The notes: generated by a model not told the origin, from the sequence alone. A stretch of 64,000 nt of DNA from Prevotella aurantiaca JCM 15754 (GCF_000614025.1 NZ_BAKF01000010.1:1-64000); one strand, 5' to 3'; counted from the stretch's first letter, positions 9,206 to 18,448 are shown. Translations and numbers: made by a program.

Positions 9206-9838
9206 TTACTTCTTCCAATTAGCAGGATCCTTGCGCCATTCATCAAGCATTGGCACGTCTTCCTTATTAATATATCCTGTTTCCAAAGCTTTTTCCACTA
9301 CGCTTTGATAGTCGGTGAGTGTTACCAACTGTACGTTTGCTTCGTTAAAAGCCTCTTCTGCCACAGGGAAACCATAGGTATAAGAAGCTACCATGCCTAC
9401 TACGTCAAAGCCAGCCTCGCGTAATGCAGCCACAGCCTTAAGAGATGAGCCGCCAGTAGATATTAAATCTTCTACCACAACAACCTTTGAGCCTTCTGGT
9501 AGTTGCCCTTCTATCTGGTTTTTCATACCGTGGTCCTTTGGTTTTGGGCGCACATAGGCATACGGCATAGCCAGTTCTTCAGCCACTAATGCCCCTTGTG
9601 CAATGGCGCCAGTAGCTACTCCAGCCACAGCAGTGGCCTCTGGGAAGTGCGCTAAGATAGCGTGTACAAGTTCTAACTTTACGAATGAGCGCACATCGTG
9701 GTACGACAAGGTTTTACGATTGTCGCAGTAGAAAGGCGATTTCCATCCGCTTGCCCATGTAAAAGGGTCGTTGGGTTGCAACTTAATAGCTTTAATACCG
9801 AGCAGTTTGCCTGCAAATGTTTTCCTTAAATCTTCCAT
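9206..9838 (-). CDS. pyrE: Orotate phosphoribosyltransferase
   Basis: A 210-residue enzyme that joins orotate and PRPP to make orotidine 5'-monophosphate in de novo pyrimidine synthesis. The PRPP-binding signature VVVVEDLISTGGSSLKAV is clear, and WKSPFYCDNRKTLSYHDVR near the N-terminus is typical of OPRTase. The start is the ATG at 9838 (MEDLRKTFAGK). It is the first gene of a two-gene unit with the SRPBCC gene and is transcribed from the promoter at 9870-9900. Confidence 0.93.
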   Translation of the reverse strand: MEDLRKTFAGKLLGIKAIKLQPNDPFTWASGWKSPFYCDNRKTLSYHDVRSFVKLELVHAILAHFPEATAVAGVATGAIAQGALVAEELAMPYAYVRPKPKDHGMKNQIEGQLPEGSKVVVVEDLISTGGSSLKAVAALREAGFDVVGMVASYTYGFPVAEEAFNEANVQLVTLTDYQSVVEKALETGYINKEDVPMLDEWRKDPANWKK

Positions 9839-9869
9839 ATATTTCAATAGTATGCTTCTATTTATGTTG

Positions 9870-9900
9870 CAAAGATAACGAATTACCGATGATGCGCAAA
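9870..9900 (-). promoter_or_regulatory. Promoter of pyrE
   Basis: On the minus strand, TTTG at 9900-9897 is followed after 19 bp by TATCTTTG at 9877-9870, an exact Bacteroidetes promoter. The start codon is 32 bases downstream. Confidence 0.75.
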
Positions 9901-10258
9901 GCGAACAGAGAGGTATTTTTTAATGCTTTGGCAAAAATATCAATTATTTAAGTTATCGAAAGCAACTGTTTTGTATAATATAAATTAAATTACAACGTAA
10001 AAAAACGTATTGTTTGAAATTGCATTATGTACATCAGACCCTCACGCTTTTTATATTTTTGGGCCGTTTAGTGCATTGTAGAGCCACGAATTACTATCTT
10101 CATAATACGATAAAAGAGATGTTTAGAAACTGGAAACGGAGTGTGTTCTGCCCCTGCAATAAATCCTCTAATCCGTAAAGGATATAAGGGAGACTTTACA
10201 AGGAAAATACTCTTGTTTTGTAAAAAAAATAACAGCTGAAAACAATAATATCGGTTTC

Positions 10259-10404
10259 GCAATGCAAAAGTGCCTGTTTTGCGCTGCAATATAGGCTCTT
10301 TTACTCAGCAAAACAGGCTCTTTTGCAATATAAAACAATGGGTATTGCAATATATTGATACATAAGGTGTTATATGGTAATGGTGTTGCTGAAAAATATT
10401 TACA
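10259..10404 (-). repeat. Dispersed 145-bp palindromic intergenic element, copy A
   Basis: This copy carries the GCAAAAG-n-GCCTGTTTTGC modules and the text AAAACAATGGGTATTGCAA, and ends at TGAAAAATATTTAC. The same order occurs at 21578-21725 (same orientation) and inverted at 35693-35837 and 43691-43835. It lies in a gene-free stretch from 9848 to 10702. Apart from the pyrE promoter, this copy and the kinase promoter, I see nothing else in that stretch. Confidence 0.8.
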
Positions 10405-10634
10405 TTGGTATGGTCTTTCTCCACCCATATAAAAAGCTTCTCAATGGCTATATTTCAGACCATTAAAAGGCTATTTTATACATGGTATCGCGAAACAATC
10501 AGTTTGTAGAAGGATAGGTCTACCATCTCTAAATCGTTACTCAAACTTCGTGTTAGAAAGACTTATATTTACTTTTACATTCTCTATTTATTTGTATTTT
10601 CGTCGAAGCAAGGAGCATTACTCGTCGAAAATAA

Positions 10635-10666
10635 TTTGTAGGTATGGTGGAATAAAATTATCTTTG
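10635..10666 (+). promoter_or_regulatory. Promoter of the LytS-type kinase gene
   Basis: TTTG at 10635-10638, 20 bp, then TATCTTTG at 10659-10666. It lies downstream of the more upstream in-frame GTG at 10550 and so supports the ATG at 10703 as the real start. Confidence 0.75.
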
Positions 10667-10702
10667 TATGCAAATAGGAATACCTTTACAATAGTAAAAG
10701 CA

Positions 10703-11758
10703 ATGTTGGAAACAATGAAGGCGTGGTTAAAGAAGCGTAATGTACTTATATTTCTTGCACAGATAGGCATTTACTTTATGCTTACAGCAACGTGGTGCGT
10801 GGTGGTATATATCACCGAACGCGACCCATGGGTGGCAACGGCTTCGGTGCGCACCAACGCTGTTATGTTCTTTCTGCTCCTCGTGGTCTTTATGGCAAAC
10901 TTCTATGTGCTTGTTCCGTATCTCTACGAAGATAAAAGTAAGCTGCACCGATGGTTGTTTTGGTTGGTAGAATTTGCCTTGGTATTTTTACTGAACTACG
11001 ACTTGTTCTTCCCACGCAGCAATACAGACCATGGTGTGGTGGTACATTTGTACCACTATCAGTTCGCTATCATCTGGCTGGTTCTTAACTATGTCGTGGC
11101 GATTGCCGCTATATCTGTACGCTACTTCATACGACAGAACAATCTTCAGAAACAACTTTTAGAAGAAAAACAGCGCAATACAGAAGCCGAATTGGCTTGG
11201 CTAAAGAATCAACTGAACCCGCACTTCCTGTTTAACACACTAAATAACATCTCTTCTTTAACACAGATTGATGCCGATGAGGCGCAAAACTCCATTGGCG
11301 AACTATCCGATTTGCTGCGTTATGCACTCTACGAAACGCAACAAAAAGAGGTTCCATTGAGTGGAGAAATTGATTTTATGAAGAACTACATCTCTCTTAT
11401 GGCACTGCGTTGCGACAAAAATGTGAAGATAACGACGCATTTTGATACGTCCAACACGGCACTAACCATTGCTCCTATGCTGTTCTTGTCGCCCATTGAG
11501 AACGCTTTTAAGCACGGCGTAAGTAACGGAAAGCCATCGTTTATAGATATTTCGTTGACTGAAGACAAGGGGATTGTCTTGTTCTCGTGCCAGAATAGTA
11601 ACTATCCGAAAGGCAATTGCGGTCGTAGCGGTAGCGGCATTGGAACAGAAAATATGCGCAAACGCTTGGAATTGATGTATGCCAAACGCTATGAAATGCA
11701 CCAAACGCTGGAGCAGGGAGTTTACAAGTTGAGTATAAAAATAAATGTAACGAGTTAA
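10703..11758 (+). CDS. LytS/YehU-type sensor histidine kinase
   Basis: About 351 residues from the ATG at 10703. Four hydrophobic helices in the first half anchor it in the inner membrane. A coiled segment (QLLEEKQRNTEAELAWLKNQ) leads into the His_kinase domain with the phosphoacceptor motif LNPHFLFNTLNNISSL, and an N-box PIENAFKHGVSNG belongs to the HATPase domain. There is no obvious extracellular sensing domain. The response regulator gene follows after 9 bases, so the two form a classic LytS-LytTR pair. The reading frame is open to a GTG at 10550, but the promoter position argues against that start. Confidence 0.88.
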   Translation: MLETMKAWLKKRNVLIFLAQIGIYFMLTATWCVVVYITERDPWVATASVRTNAVMFFLLLVVFMANFYVLVPYLYEDKSKLHRWLFWLVEFALVFLLNYDLFFPRSNTDHGVVVHLYHYQFAIIWLVLNYVVAIAAISVRYFIRQNNLQKQLLEEKQRNTEAELAWLKNQLNPHFLFNTLNNISSLTQIDADEAQNSIGELSDLLRYALYETQQKEVPLSGEIDFMKNYISLMALRCDKNVKITTHFDTSNTALTIAPMLFLSPIENAFKHGVSNGKPSFIDISLTEDKGIVLFSCQNSNYPKGNCGRSGSGIGTENMRKRLELMYAKRYEMHQTLEQGVYKLSIKINVTS

Positions 11759-11767
11759 TATTTGCCT

Positions 11768-12472
11768 ATGAATTTATCGTGTATCATCGTCGATGACGAA
11801 CCGCTGGCTATCCGCTTATTGGAGAACTTCATAGAGCGTACACCCTTTTTGACACTCAAAGCATCGTTTACCGACTCGGTTGCGGCTTTGCAAACCATAG
11901 TAAACGATAGTGCAGACGTGCTATTTCTCGATATACAAATGCCCGATATGGACGGTATGGAGCTTTCGCACATGGTACCATCGCATACCCGAATCATCTT
12001 TACCACAGCCTTCAAGGAATATGCTTTCGATAGTTACGAAGTGAATGCGCTCGACTTTCTGCTGAAGCCGATACGCTATAACAAGTTTCTTGCGGCTGCC
12101 GAAAAGGCTAAAAAATGGTTTGAAATGGCGTCGCAACCACTCAACAACCAGCACACAACGGTGTTTCTGAAAGTAGATGGAGAGCTACAGCAAGTGTCGT
12201 TGAGCGATGTTATATATGTGGAAGGAATGAAAGATTACGTTATTTTCCACCTTTCCGACCGACGATTGGTTACACACATGACAATGAAAACGGCAGAAGA
12301 GTTGTTGCCTAACAACGATTTTATGCGAGTAAACCGTTCGTATATTGTAGCTTTAGATAAAATAAGAAAGGTGGATAGGAACGATTGTATTTACATAGGC
12401 AACGAGATTATACACGTTACCGGAGCCTTTCTTGCGCACTTCAAAGAATATTTGGAAGTGCGCAAGCGATAG
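11768..12472 (+). CDS. LytTR-family response regulator
   Basis: About 234 residues from the ATG at 11768; an upstream in-frame TTG at 11762 is less likely. The N-terminal receiver domain has the acidic pair DDEP, the phosphoacceptor Asp in LFLDIQMPDMDG and the conserved LKPI Lys. The C-terminal LytTR DNA-binding domain spans about residues 135-234, with ISYVEG-like VIYVEGMKDYVIFH and FMRVNRSYIVAL. It should be phosphorylated by the kinase encoded just upstream. Targets are unknown. Confidence 0.9.
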   Translation: MNLSCIIVDDEPLAIRLLENFIERTPFLTLKASFTDSVAALQTIVNDSADVLFLDIQMPDMDGMELSHMVPSHTRIIFTTAFKEYAFDSYEVNALDFLLKPIRYNKFLAAAEKAKKWFEMASQPLNNQHTTVFLKVDGELQQVSLSDVIYVEGMKDYVIFHLSDRRLVTHMTMKTAEELLPNNDFMRVNRSYIVALDKIRKVDRNDCIYIGNEIIHVTGAFLAHFKEYLEVRKR

Positions 12473-12476
12473 TTTC

Positions 12477-13523
12477 TTAGGTTCTTACAACGTAGGCGGC
12501 AATAGTTTTCAGCCGCACATAGTTGTAACTTAGGTACATAAAGCCATCAAAACGATTGTTTTTACCCCAACTATTCTTGCAGCAGAAGTATTTGTTGCCA
12601 GCCTTATCGTGGGCTATTCCCACAATTTCCATACAGTGGTCGTCAGTGGTTCGGTAGGTTTCGAAGGCCCTTTGGCGGTCTGCCTGTGTTGGTTGTTGGT
12701 TGTCGTTGTCCAACTTTGCTACACCTTCAGCAAACGAAAAGCCATCTTCAGAGGTATCGCCCTCCCAGCAAACAGGGTGTCCAGAGCGGACAGATTGTTC
12801 AATTCGGTGCATCAAAGTGTCGATAGGAACGTTCAAGAATGTATTGTGGAAATAGTTATCGGGCACTTCTAATGGGAAGAACTCGCCGAAAGGGTGGTGC
12901 GTAAAGCTTGTTAATCCTAAGTATTCGTTGTTCTTACACACGCTGCGAGCAAACTGCTGCGGGGTGTAAGTGGCGCGATAAAGAAATACTTGCTTGGGTA
13001 TAAAACCGATTTTGTCGTCCAATAGCGCATCGATATAGTTCACTTGCTCGGCTAAAGTGTTTGTCTTGGGCGATAAAATTGCCCGTTCGAGCTTGCGTGT
13101 AATCACTTTGTAGTCGGCATTTTCGCGCTTATGGTATGCGTCAAAGAGGAATAAACCATACGTTTGTATAAGGTCTATCAACATAGAAGCCATACCACGT
13201 GTTGTAATAGTGGCACTTCTGTTGGTAGAAGCATTACTTCCAGACCTTATTAGTAGGCTTTGTTTAGCCTGTTCCATAAGGTACATACGTGCCACATAGT
13301 CGGGACTGAGGTTTACAGAGTCGCCTTTCATAAGGTGTTCGGTCTCTATTGTGGCAAGCATAGCATACACCCAGCATAGCGAACTGGAGCCTTGGTCTTT
13401 CACAGGAGTAGTCTTTAATCGTACTTCATCGGTGAAATTGACAACTGGGTGGTGCTGTTTAGGTTGCTTTGAACACCCCACAAGGAGGATTAAAGCAACT
13501 ATTGTGAGTACTGATTTCTTCAT
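12477..13523 (-). CDS. Papain-like C1 family cysteine peptidase, lipoprotein
   Basis: About 348 residues from the ATG at 13523, chosen because it begins a clean lipoprotein signal peptide (lipobox LLVGC, Cys17). The papain-type catalytic set is visible: Gln and Cys in VKDQGSSSLCWVYA, His in DDHCMEIVGIA and Asn in CCKNSWG. The overall layout is like bleomycin-hydrolase/aminopeptidase C relatives (C1B). It probably acts on peptides in the cell envelope. It lies 46 bases downstream of the M28 gene, in the same direction as that gene and the amidotransferase-dipeptidase gene, so the three may form one peptide-processing operon. Confidence 0.85.
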   Translation of the reverse strand: MKKSVLTIVALILLVGCSKQPKQHHPVVNFTDEVRLKTTPVKDQGSSSLCWVYAMLATIETEHLMKGDSVNLSPDYVARMYLMEQAKQSLLIRSGSNASTNRSATITTRGMASMLIDLIQTYGLFLFDAYHKRENADYKVITRKLERAILSPKTNTLAEQVNYIDALLDDKIGFIPKQVFLYRATYTPQQFARSVCKNNEYLGLTSFTHHPFGEFFPLEVPDNYFHNTFLNVPIDTLMHRIEQSVRSGHPVCWEGDTSEDGFSFAEGVAKLDNDNQQPTQADRQRAFETYRTTDDHCMEIVGIAHDKAGNKYFCCKNSWGKNNRFDGFMYLSYNYVRLKTIAAYVVRT

Positions 13524-13569
13524 TTTGAGCTTACAACTTATTAGAGCGTATGCAGTGGCAATGGCAATC

Positions 13570-14592
13570 TTACATACTGTAAAGTACCTGAATGATGGTC
13601 TGACCAACAGCCTGTAAAGTAGAGCGGTCTATATGTTCCATCGTATCGTTGACGGTATGCCATGTAGGACCGAACGAACTTTGAGCGCAATCAGGATAGT
13701 AAGGAATGATATCTATCGTAGGAATGCTTGCTATTTTGTTGAGCGGATAGTGGTCGTCGGTAACCATTCCGCCTGTCGCTGCGGGGAAGTACGCCTCAAA
13801 ACCAGCACTCTTTGCTGCTTCCCAAACACGGTTTACAACGTCTGGTGCAAACTGTATTGAAACGCCTTCCTTATAGAATTGAGCGCCTTCGCCACCTACC
13901 ATATCGAGTAGAATGCCAAATTCAGGACGAACGGCGAGGGGCAAGTTCTTTGCAAAATAGTTGGAACCTAAAGCCCAACTATCGCCCGACTGCTCTTGAT
14001 AGTTGGTTTCCCACTGCGGAACACCCCAGTCTTCAGCATCGAAACAAACAAAATCGACACCTACATTCAGCGTGCTGTCTGCCTGTAACTGGCGTGCTAA
14101 CTCTATCATAACGCCAACACCAGAGGCTCCGTCGTTGGCTGCCATAACGGGTTTCTTATGGTTTGTTGAATCAGGATCGTTGTCTGCCCATGGTCGACTA
14201 TCCCAATGTGCACAAAGCAAGATACGTCGTTGTGCATTAGGATTGGTACGAGCGATGATGTTTGTCGATTTTAATGTTGTACCATCGAAGGCTTTTAAGT
14301 CAGCTTTCTGGGTCTGAACATCGCATCCGTATTGCTTAAACTTCTTGATAATCCATTGTTCGCACTTGTCATGAGCCGACGAATTCATTGTGCGAGGGCC
14401 GAAATCGCATTGCGCTGCAGTATAGGCGAATGCCGAATCGGGGTTGAATTTAGGACCAACGGGCTTTGCTGTTGCCACTGTATCGCTGGGTTCGGTGCTC
14501 TTGTTAGACGACTGTCCTTTGCAACCAAAGGCGAAGGCAGTAAGGAAAAGTACTGCCATACCATTACATAAAAACTTTATTTTTCCGTTCAT
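13570..14592 (-). CDS. M28-family metalloprotein lipoprotein, probable glutaminyl cyclase
   Basis: About 340 residues from the ATG at 14592 with a lipobox AFAFGC. The M28 metal-site motifs are seen: AHWDSRPWADND, ANDGASGVGVMIEL, FVCFDAEDWG and TDDHYPLN. The Asp/Glu/His set and the motif layout resemble bacterial type II glutaminyl-peptide cyclotransferases known from oral Bacteroidetes. Those enzymes turn N-terminal glutamine of exported proteins into pyroglutamate. A plain aminopeptidase is the alternative. It lies 11 bases after the amidotransferase-dipeptidase gene in the same direction. Confidence 0.75.
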   Translation of the reverse strand: MNGKIKFLCNGMAVLFLTAFAFGCKGQSSNKSTEPSDTVATAKPVGPKFNPDSAFAYTAAQCDFGPRTMNSSAHDKCEQWIIKKFKQYGCDVQTQKADLKAFDGTTLKSTNIIARTNPNAQRRILLCAHWDSRPWADNDPDSTNHKKPVMAANDGASGVGVMIELARQLQADSTLNVGVDFVCFDAEDWGVPQWETNYQEQSGDSWALGSNYFAKNLPLAVRPEFGILLDMVGGEGAQFYKEGVSIQFAPDVVNRVWEAAKSAGFEAYFPAATGGMVTDDHYPLNKIASIPTIDIIPYYPDCAQSSFGPTWHTVNDTMEHIDRSTLQAVGQTIIQVLYSM

Positions 14593-14603
14593 CGTTGTTC
14601 TTT

Positions 14604-16472
14604 TTATTTTTGTTTGGCAGCCTGTACCTGTGCCATTACGCGCAGCCAGTTGCCTCCCCATATCTTTTCTATGTCACGTTCGCTATATTTGCGAGCAAGC
14701 AAATGGCGGGTGAAGTTTATCATTTCGCTTGCATCTGCCATTCCACGTACTGTTCCGTCTCCGTCGAAATCTGTTCCGATACCTACGTGGTCAATGCCCA
14801 TTACATCAATGGCGTGCTCTAAATGCGCGATAGCATCGAGAATTGAGGCTGTTTCTCCTTTACGTAAGAAACCTTGATAAAGCGTTATGTGTGCCACACC
14901 GCCTTTCTTTGCTAATGCTTTCAGCTGGTCGTCGGTAAGGTTTCGAGGCACATCGCAAAGGGCTTTGCTATTGGAATGACTGCAAACAATGGGCTGACTG
15001 CTTATTTCAAGAGCGTCGTAGAAACTCTTTTCGCTGCCGTGGCTGAGGTCTACCATAATGCCGTTGCGGTTCATTTCCTTGATTACTTCAATACCAAACT
15101 TGCTTACACCTCCGTGAAGATTGCTCCCTCGTGCTGAATCACAGATGTCATTGTCGCCATTATGGCACAGTGTGATGTACGTAACACCACGTTGTGCGAA
15201 GTATTTCACGTTGGAAAGGTCGCCTTCTAAGGCTAAACCATTTTCAATTGCAAACATAATGCTCTTGCGTCCCTTGCGTTTATCTTCGTAAAGGTCGGAC
15301 GGTGTGCGTGCAATACTAAGGTAACGGCTGTTATCTTTTACGATTTTCTCTATCTTGTTGAAGATTAAATCGGCATAAGAAGTGGGAGTAAGGTTGTCTA
15401 AAACGTCGGCGAGTTCAGGGTTAAATCGCTTTAATCCTTTGATATCTATCTTAGATGAGAACTTCTCTCCTATGCGTGGCTGAGGTAAATAGGCTGCCAT
15501 TGTAACGGCATCTTGGTGTCCTTCCGTCATTTTATGTAAGTCGTAGAGAATGCGCGGGTCGCGTTTGGCAAAGTCTACACCTTGTGGGAAAAACATAGGA
15601 GTGTCGCAATGGGTGTCGAGTGTGAGTATGCGTGTATGCAGATGCTTGGCTGTACGGAAGTTGTTAGCTTCGTTAACAAACCATTTAAATAGCTTCTGAC
15701 CTTCTTCTTCCAACCATTCAGGGTGCCACTGAACACCTAAGATTGGTTTGAATTCAGCACTTTCCATACACTCTATTACGCCGTCGGGAGCGTAAGCTGT
15801 TGCTTTAAAGCGTTTGCCTGTAACTGAAACGGCTTGGTGATGGAATGAATTTACAAAGATTTTGTCTTGCTTGTAAATGGTATGAAGTATGGAATTGGGC
15901 TCTATTGCAATGCTGTGTGTAGGCTCAGTGAAGGCTGCACTCTGGTCGTGCTTAAGCTTTGCAGGGCGCAAGGTAGTAACACTTTTCAAACGTGTGAGCT
16001 TCTTTTCCTCTGTCTCCTCAACGATATAAGGGTCGTAAATGTGCTGTTGCACCTTTCCATCTAAGGCAATGGCTAAGACCTGCATACCTCTGCACACGGC
16101 AAAGATGGGTATTTGGCGATTGTAAGCCAACCGTGTAGTGAGCAGTTCGGATAGGTCTCGCTTATCGTTAATGCTACCTACGTTGAGCGTTGGCTCTTCG
16201 CCAGCCCACAAAGGGTTCACATCAGCACCGCCAGTAAGTAGGAGTCCGTCAATGCGGTCGAGTATATTGGTAAGTACTTGCTTATCTGTGGTGGGTGGAA
16301 TAAGTAGCGGTGTGCCGCCAGCATCTATCACCTGTTTGTGGAAAACCTCACGAATGGTAACGTCTTGCCCTGAGAAATTGGTGGTAATACCAATAATAGG
16401 CTTGTGGCTTCCCTCTGTATAGCTTCCGTAAAGCTCTTCTAACTGGGCGTCCAAATTATAATTTAGTGTCAT
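14604..16472 (-). CDS. Fusion: class I glutamine amidotransferase (C26) plus M19 dipeptidase
   Basis: A 622-residue two-domain protein without a signal peptide. Residues about 22-270 are a gamma-glutamyl-GABA hydrolase-like class I amidotransferase with nucleophile Cys127 (FAVCRGMQ) and the His250/Glu252 pair (GVQWHPEW). Residues about 280-615 are a membrane-dipeptidase-type M19 metallopeptidase with DTHCDT at 286-291, CSHSNSKAL and DHVGIGTDFDG. One domain could cleave gamma-glutamyl bonds and the other dipeptides, for example in breakdown of glutathione-like or gamma-glutamyl peptides; that is inference. The frame is continuous, so the fusion is not an artefact of a frameshift. Confidence 0.88.
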   Translation of the reverse strand: MTLNYNLDAQLEELYGSYTEGSHKPIIGITTNFSGQDVTIREVFHKQVIDAGGTPLLIPPTTDKQVLTNILDRIDGLLLTGGADVNPLWAGEEPTLNVGSINDKRDLSELLTTRLAYNRQIPIFAVCRGMQVLAIALDGKVQQHIYDPYIVEETEEKKLTRLKSVTTLRPAKLKHDQSAAFTEPTHSIAIEPNSILHTIYKQDKIFVNSFHHQAVSVTGKRFKATAYAPDGVIECMESAEFKPILGVQWHPEWLEEEGQKLFKWFVNEANNFRTAKHLHTRILTLDTHCDTPMFFPQGVDFAKRDPRILYDLHKMTEGHQDAVTMAAYLPQPRIGEKFSSKIDIKGLKRFNPELADVLDNLTPTSYADLIFNKIEKIVKDNSRYLSIARTPSDLYEDKRKGRKSIMFAIENGLALEGDLSNVKYFAQRGVTYITLCHNGDNDICDSARGSNLHGGVSKFGIEVIKEMNRNGIMVDLSHGSEKSFYDALEISSQPIVCSHSNSKALCDVPRNLTDDQLKALAKKGGVAHITLYQGFLRKGETASILDAIAHLEHAIDVMGIDHVGIGTDFDGDGTVRGMADASEMINFTRHLLARKYSERDIEKIWGGNWLRVMAQVQAAKQK

Positions 16473-16548
16473 AATCGTACTTATATATAATAACGTGAGT
16501 TCAACGAATTTAGAATGGTGTAGGTTCGATGATGGCTTTTTTCTAAGT

Positions 16549-16637
16549 AGTTACCAAAATCGCAACGAGGTTACGGCTATCATCGCAAAGGAGTTACTGA
16601 AAACGTCGCAACTTAGTTACGACAATCATCGTAACGG
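16549..16637. repeat. Four imperfect 20-23 bp tandem units
   Basis: Units start at 16549, 16569, 16592 and 16615. Each begins (A/G)GTTAC and most contain AATCATCGCAACGG-like text; a weaker fifth unit starts at 16638. They fill the gap between the Lrp gene and the fusion gene. No gene is visible there. Confidence 0.55.
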
Positions 16638-16746
16638 AGTTGTTGTAAAAGCTGCTGCGAAGTATCAATAAATGCCGCTATTCTTTAATGTTGTTAATAC
16701 CTATTTTCTGATGCTTGAGGCACTATGCTATTCGCTTTATGAATGG

Positions 16747-17205
16747 TTATTCGGTGATTGGAATTTCGCGCTTGATACTCTGTTCGAGCGAGATAAGCGT
16801 TTCAGTAGATACTACACCAGGAATGCTTTGAATCTTGTTGTTGAGCAAATCCATCAGTTGTTCGTTGTCTTTTGCAAAGAGTTTAACGAGCATAGTATAT
16901 GAACCTGTGGTGAAATGGCACTCTATAACTTCTGGAATGGTGTTGATTTGTTCCACAACATTGCGATACATCGAGCCGCGTTCAAGGTTCAATCCAACAT
17001 AAGTACAGGTAGTATAGCCGAGGCTTTTGGGGTTTACGTGGAACCCACTGCCCACAATTACGCCGTTCTCAATAAGGTGTTGCACACGTTGATGAATGGC
17101 TGCGCGCGATACTCCACACTCTGCTGCTACGTCTTTAAATGGGATACGAGCATTTAACGACAAGATACTAAGAATCTTTTTGTCTAATTTATCAATCTTA
17201 TCCAT
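16747..17205 (-). CDS. Lrp/AsnC-family transcriptional regulator
   Basis: A 152-residue protein with an N-terminal winged HTH (about residues 4-60, including KILSILSLNARIPFKDVAAECGVSRAAIHQRV) and a C-terminal RAM/AsnC ligand-binding domain. The family senses amino acids and forms octamers. The effector is unknown. A -7 box TACTTTTG lies at 17271-17264. Confidence 0.9.
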   Translation of the reverse strand: MDKIDKLDKKILSILSLNARIPFKDVAAECGVSRAAIHQRVQHLIENGVIVGSGFHVNPKSLGYTTCTYVGLNLERGSMYRNVVEQINTIPEVIECHFTTGSYTMLVKLFAKDNEQLMDLLNNKIQSIPGVVSTETLISLEQSIKREIPITE

Positions 17206-17263
17206 ATAGGTTTTAGGTTTACTTGCCTATCTTAGGCATGGTTGTTAGTTTACAAATTGAAAG

Positions 17264-17271
17264 CAAAAGTA
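17264..17271 (-). promoter_or_regulatory. Promoter -7 box of the Lrp gene
   Basis: The minus strand reads TACTTTTG, with ATTG 20 bp upstream as a weak -33 box. It is 59 bases before the ATG. Confidence 0.5.
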
Positions 17272-17303
17272 GGCATTTTAAATGGATTGAACAATAAAAA
17301 AGC

Positions 17304-17333
17304 ATAAAAAAATGTGCCCGAGGCACATTTTGT
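17304..17333 (-). terminator. Rho-independent terminator of the FKBP operon end
   Basis: AATGTGCC and GGCACATT (17311-17318 and 17322-17329) form an 8-bp stem with a 3-base loop, followed on the minus strand by a T run. It lies just after the stop of the FKBP gene at 17353. Confidence 0.8.
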
Positions 17334-17352
17334 CAAGTGAGTATATAGACGA

Positions 17353-18303
17353 TTACTTATTCGAACCTTTTGGCGTATTTACTATATCTTTCAACTCAAG
17401 GGTAAAGATAAGTGCTGAATAAGGTGCAATATCTTCACCAGCACCGCGGGCACCGTAAGCCAAATCCTGTGGTATATAAATCTCCCACTTAGATCCTACT
17501 GGCATAAGCGTGAGGGCTTCGGTCCATCCTTTAATCAGATTGCTTACTCCAAAAGTATCGCTTGGTTTGCCGTGGCGTTCTGTTGCGTCGAACACTTTGC
17601 CTTCAATGGTGCGTCCTTCATATACAACTTCAACCTGGTCGTCCTTTGTTGGCTTCGGTCCATTGCCCTTAACGAGCACCTTGTACTGCAATCCGCTTGG
17701 CAAAGTAACTACTCCTGCCTTCTTCTTATTCGCAGCAAGGAACTTCTCTCCTGTAGCTTTTACCTGAGCATTGCGTTCGTCTCCCAATGCTTTTTGCTTT
17801 TTAGAAACGTATTCTTGCGCTTCTTCTTGTTTAAAGAAGGTTGTGTCTTTTTCCATAGCATCAACGAGACCTTTGAAGAAAACTCTATCGTCAATCTCTG
17901 CAGATGTACCTTTAAACTGCTTCTTTATATTGGGAAGCATCGCTCTTTCTACTTGCGCTGCGATTTGCAAACCTGCAGTGTAAGCAGAGAAAGAAGCGTC
18001 CTTACGTTTTGAAATGCCCTCTTTCAGTCCGCGCATAAAGTCGGGCATATCTTCTTTTGATACGCCTAACTGACTTGAAAGATAGTCTTCCAGTCCACGT
18101 GTCATACTTATACCTGCTGCATAACTTAACGAATCGAACTTTATTTTGATTATTGCGGTCTCATTGCTGACAGGTGTTGTGATTGCAATTGCTTCTTTTG
18201 GCTCTTGCTTTTTCTGTTTTTTCTCTTTCTTGCTCTGTGCATTTGCAGTGTTGAAACTTGCGCTTGCCACAACGAGCAATGCCATAAATGCTATTCTCTT
18301 CAT
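17353..18303 (-). CDS. FKBP-type peptidyl-prolyl isomerase, periplasmic
   Basis: A 316-residue protein with a non-lipoprotein signal peptide (MKRIAFMALLVVASASFNTANAQ) and a lysine-rich linker. An FKBP_N dimerisation domain follows (about residues 50-180), then a C-terminal FKBP domain (about 205-305) with VEVVYEGRTIEGKVFDATERHG and WEIYIPQDLAYGARGAGEDIAPYSALIF. It should assist folding of exported proteins. It is the third of three FKBP genes in a row; a terminator between it and the previous one suggests its own transcript. Confidence 0.9.
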   Translation of the reverse strand: MKRIAFMALLVVASASFNTANAQSKKEKKQKKQEPKEAIAITTPVSNETAIIKIKFDSLSYAAGISMTRGLEDYLSSQLGVSKEDMPDFMRGLKEGISKRKDASFSAYTAGLQIAAQVERAMLPNIKKQFKGTSAEIDDRVFFKGLVDAMEKDTTFFKQEEAQEYVSKKQKALGDERNAQVKATGEKFLAANKKKAGVVTLPSGLQYKVLVKGNGPKPTKDDQVEVVYEGRTIEGKVFDATERHGKPSDTFGVSNLIKGWTEALTLMPVGSKWEIYIPQDLAYGARGAGEDIAPYSALIFTLELKDIVNTPKGSNK

Positions 18304-18377
18304 AGTTCTTTTTGATTATACAGGAATACTTACAAGTTGTAATCCCTTATTGTTTTCCATAAAATGGTGTAATAACG

Positions 18378-18413
18378 AAAAAGTGGATTGGGCTAACTCG
18401 TATCCCAACCCAC
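18378..18413 (-). terminator. Terminator after the lipoprotein FKBP gene
   Basis: The minus strand reads GTGGGTTGGG, an 11-base loop and CCCAATCCAC (18413-18404 and 18392-18383), then TTTTT. Confidence 0.8.
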
Positions 18414-18448
18414 CTTATTATATATATAGCTTAAAAGCCTATTGCAGA

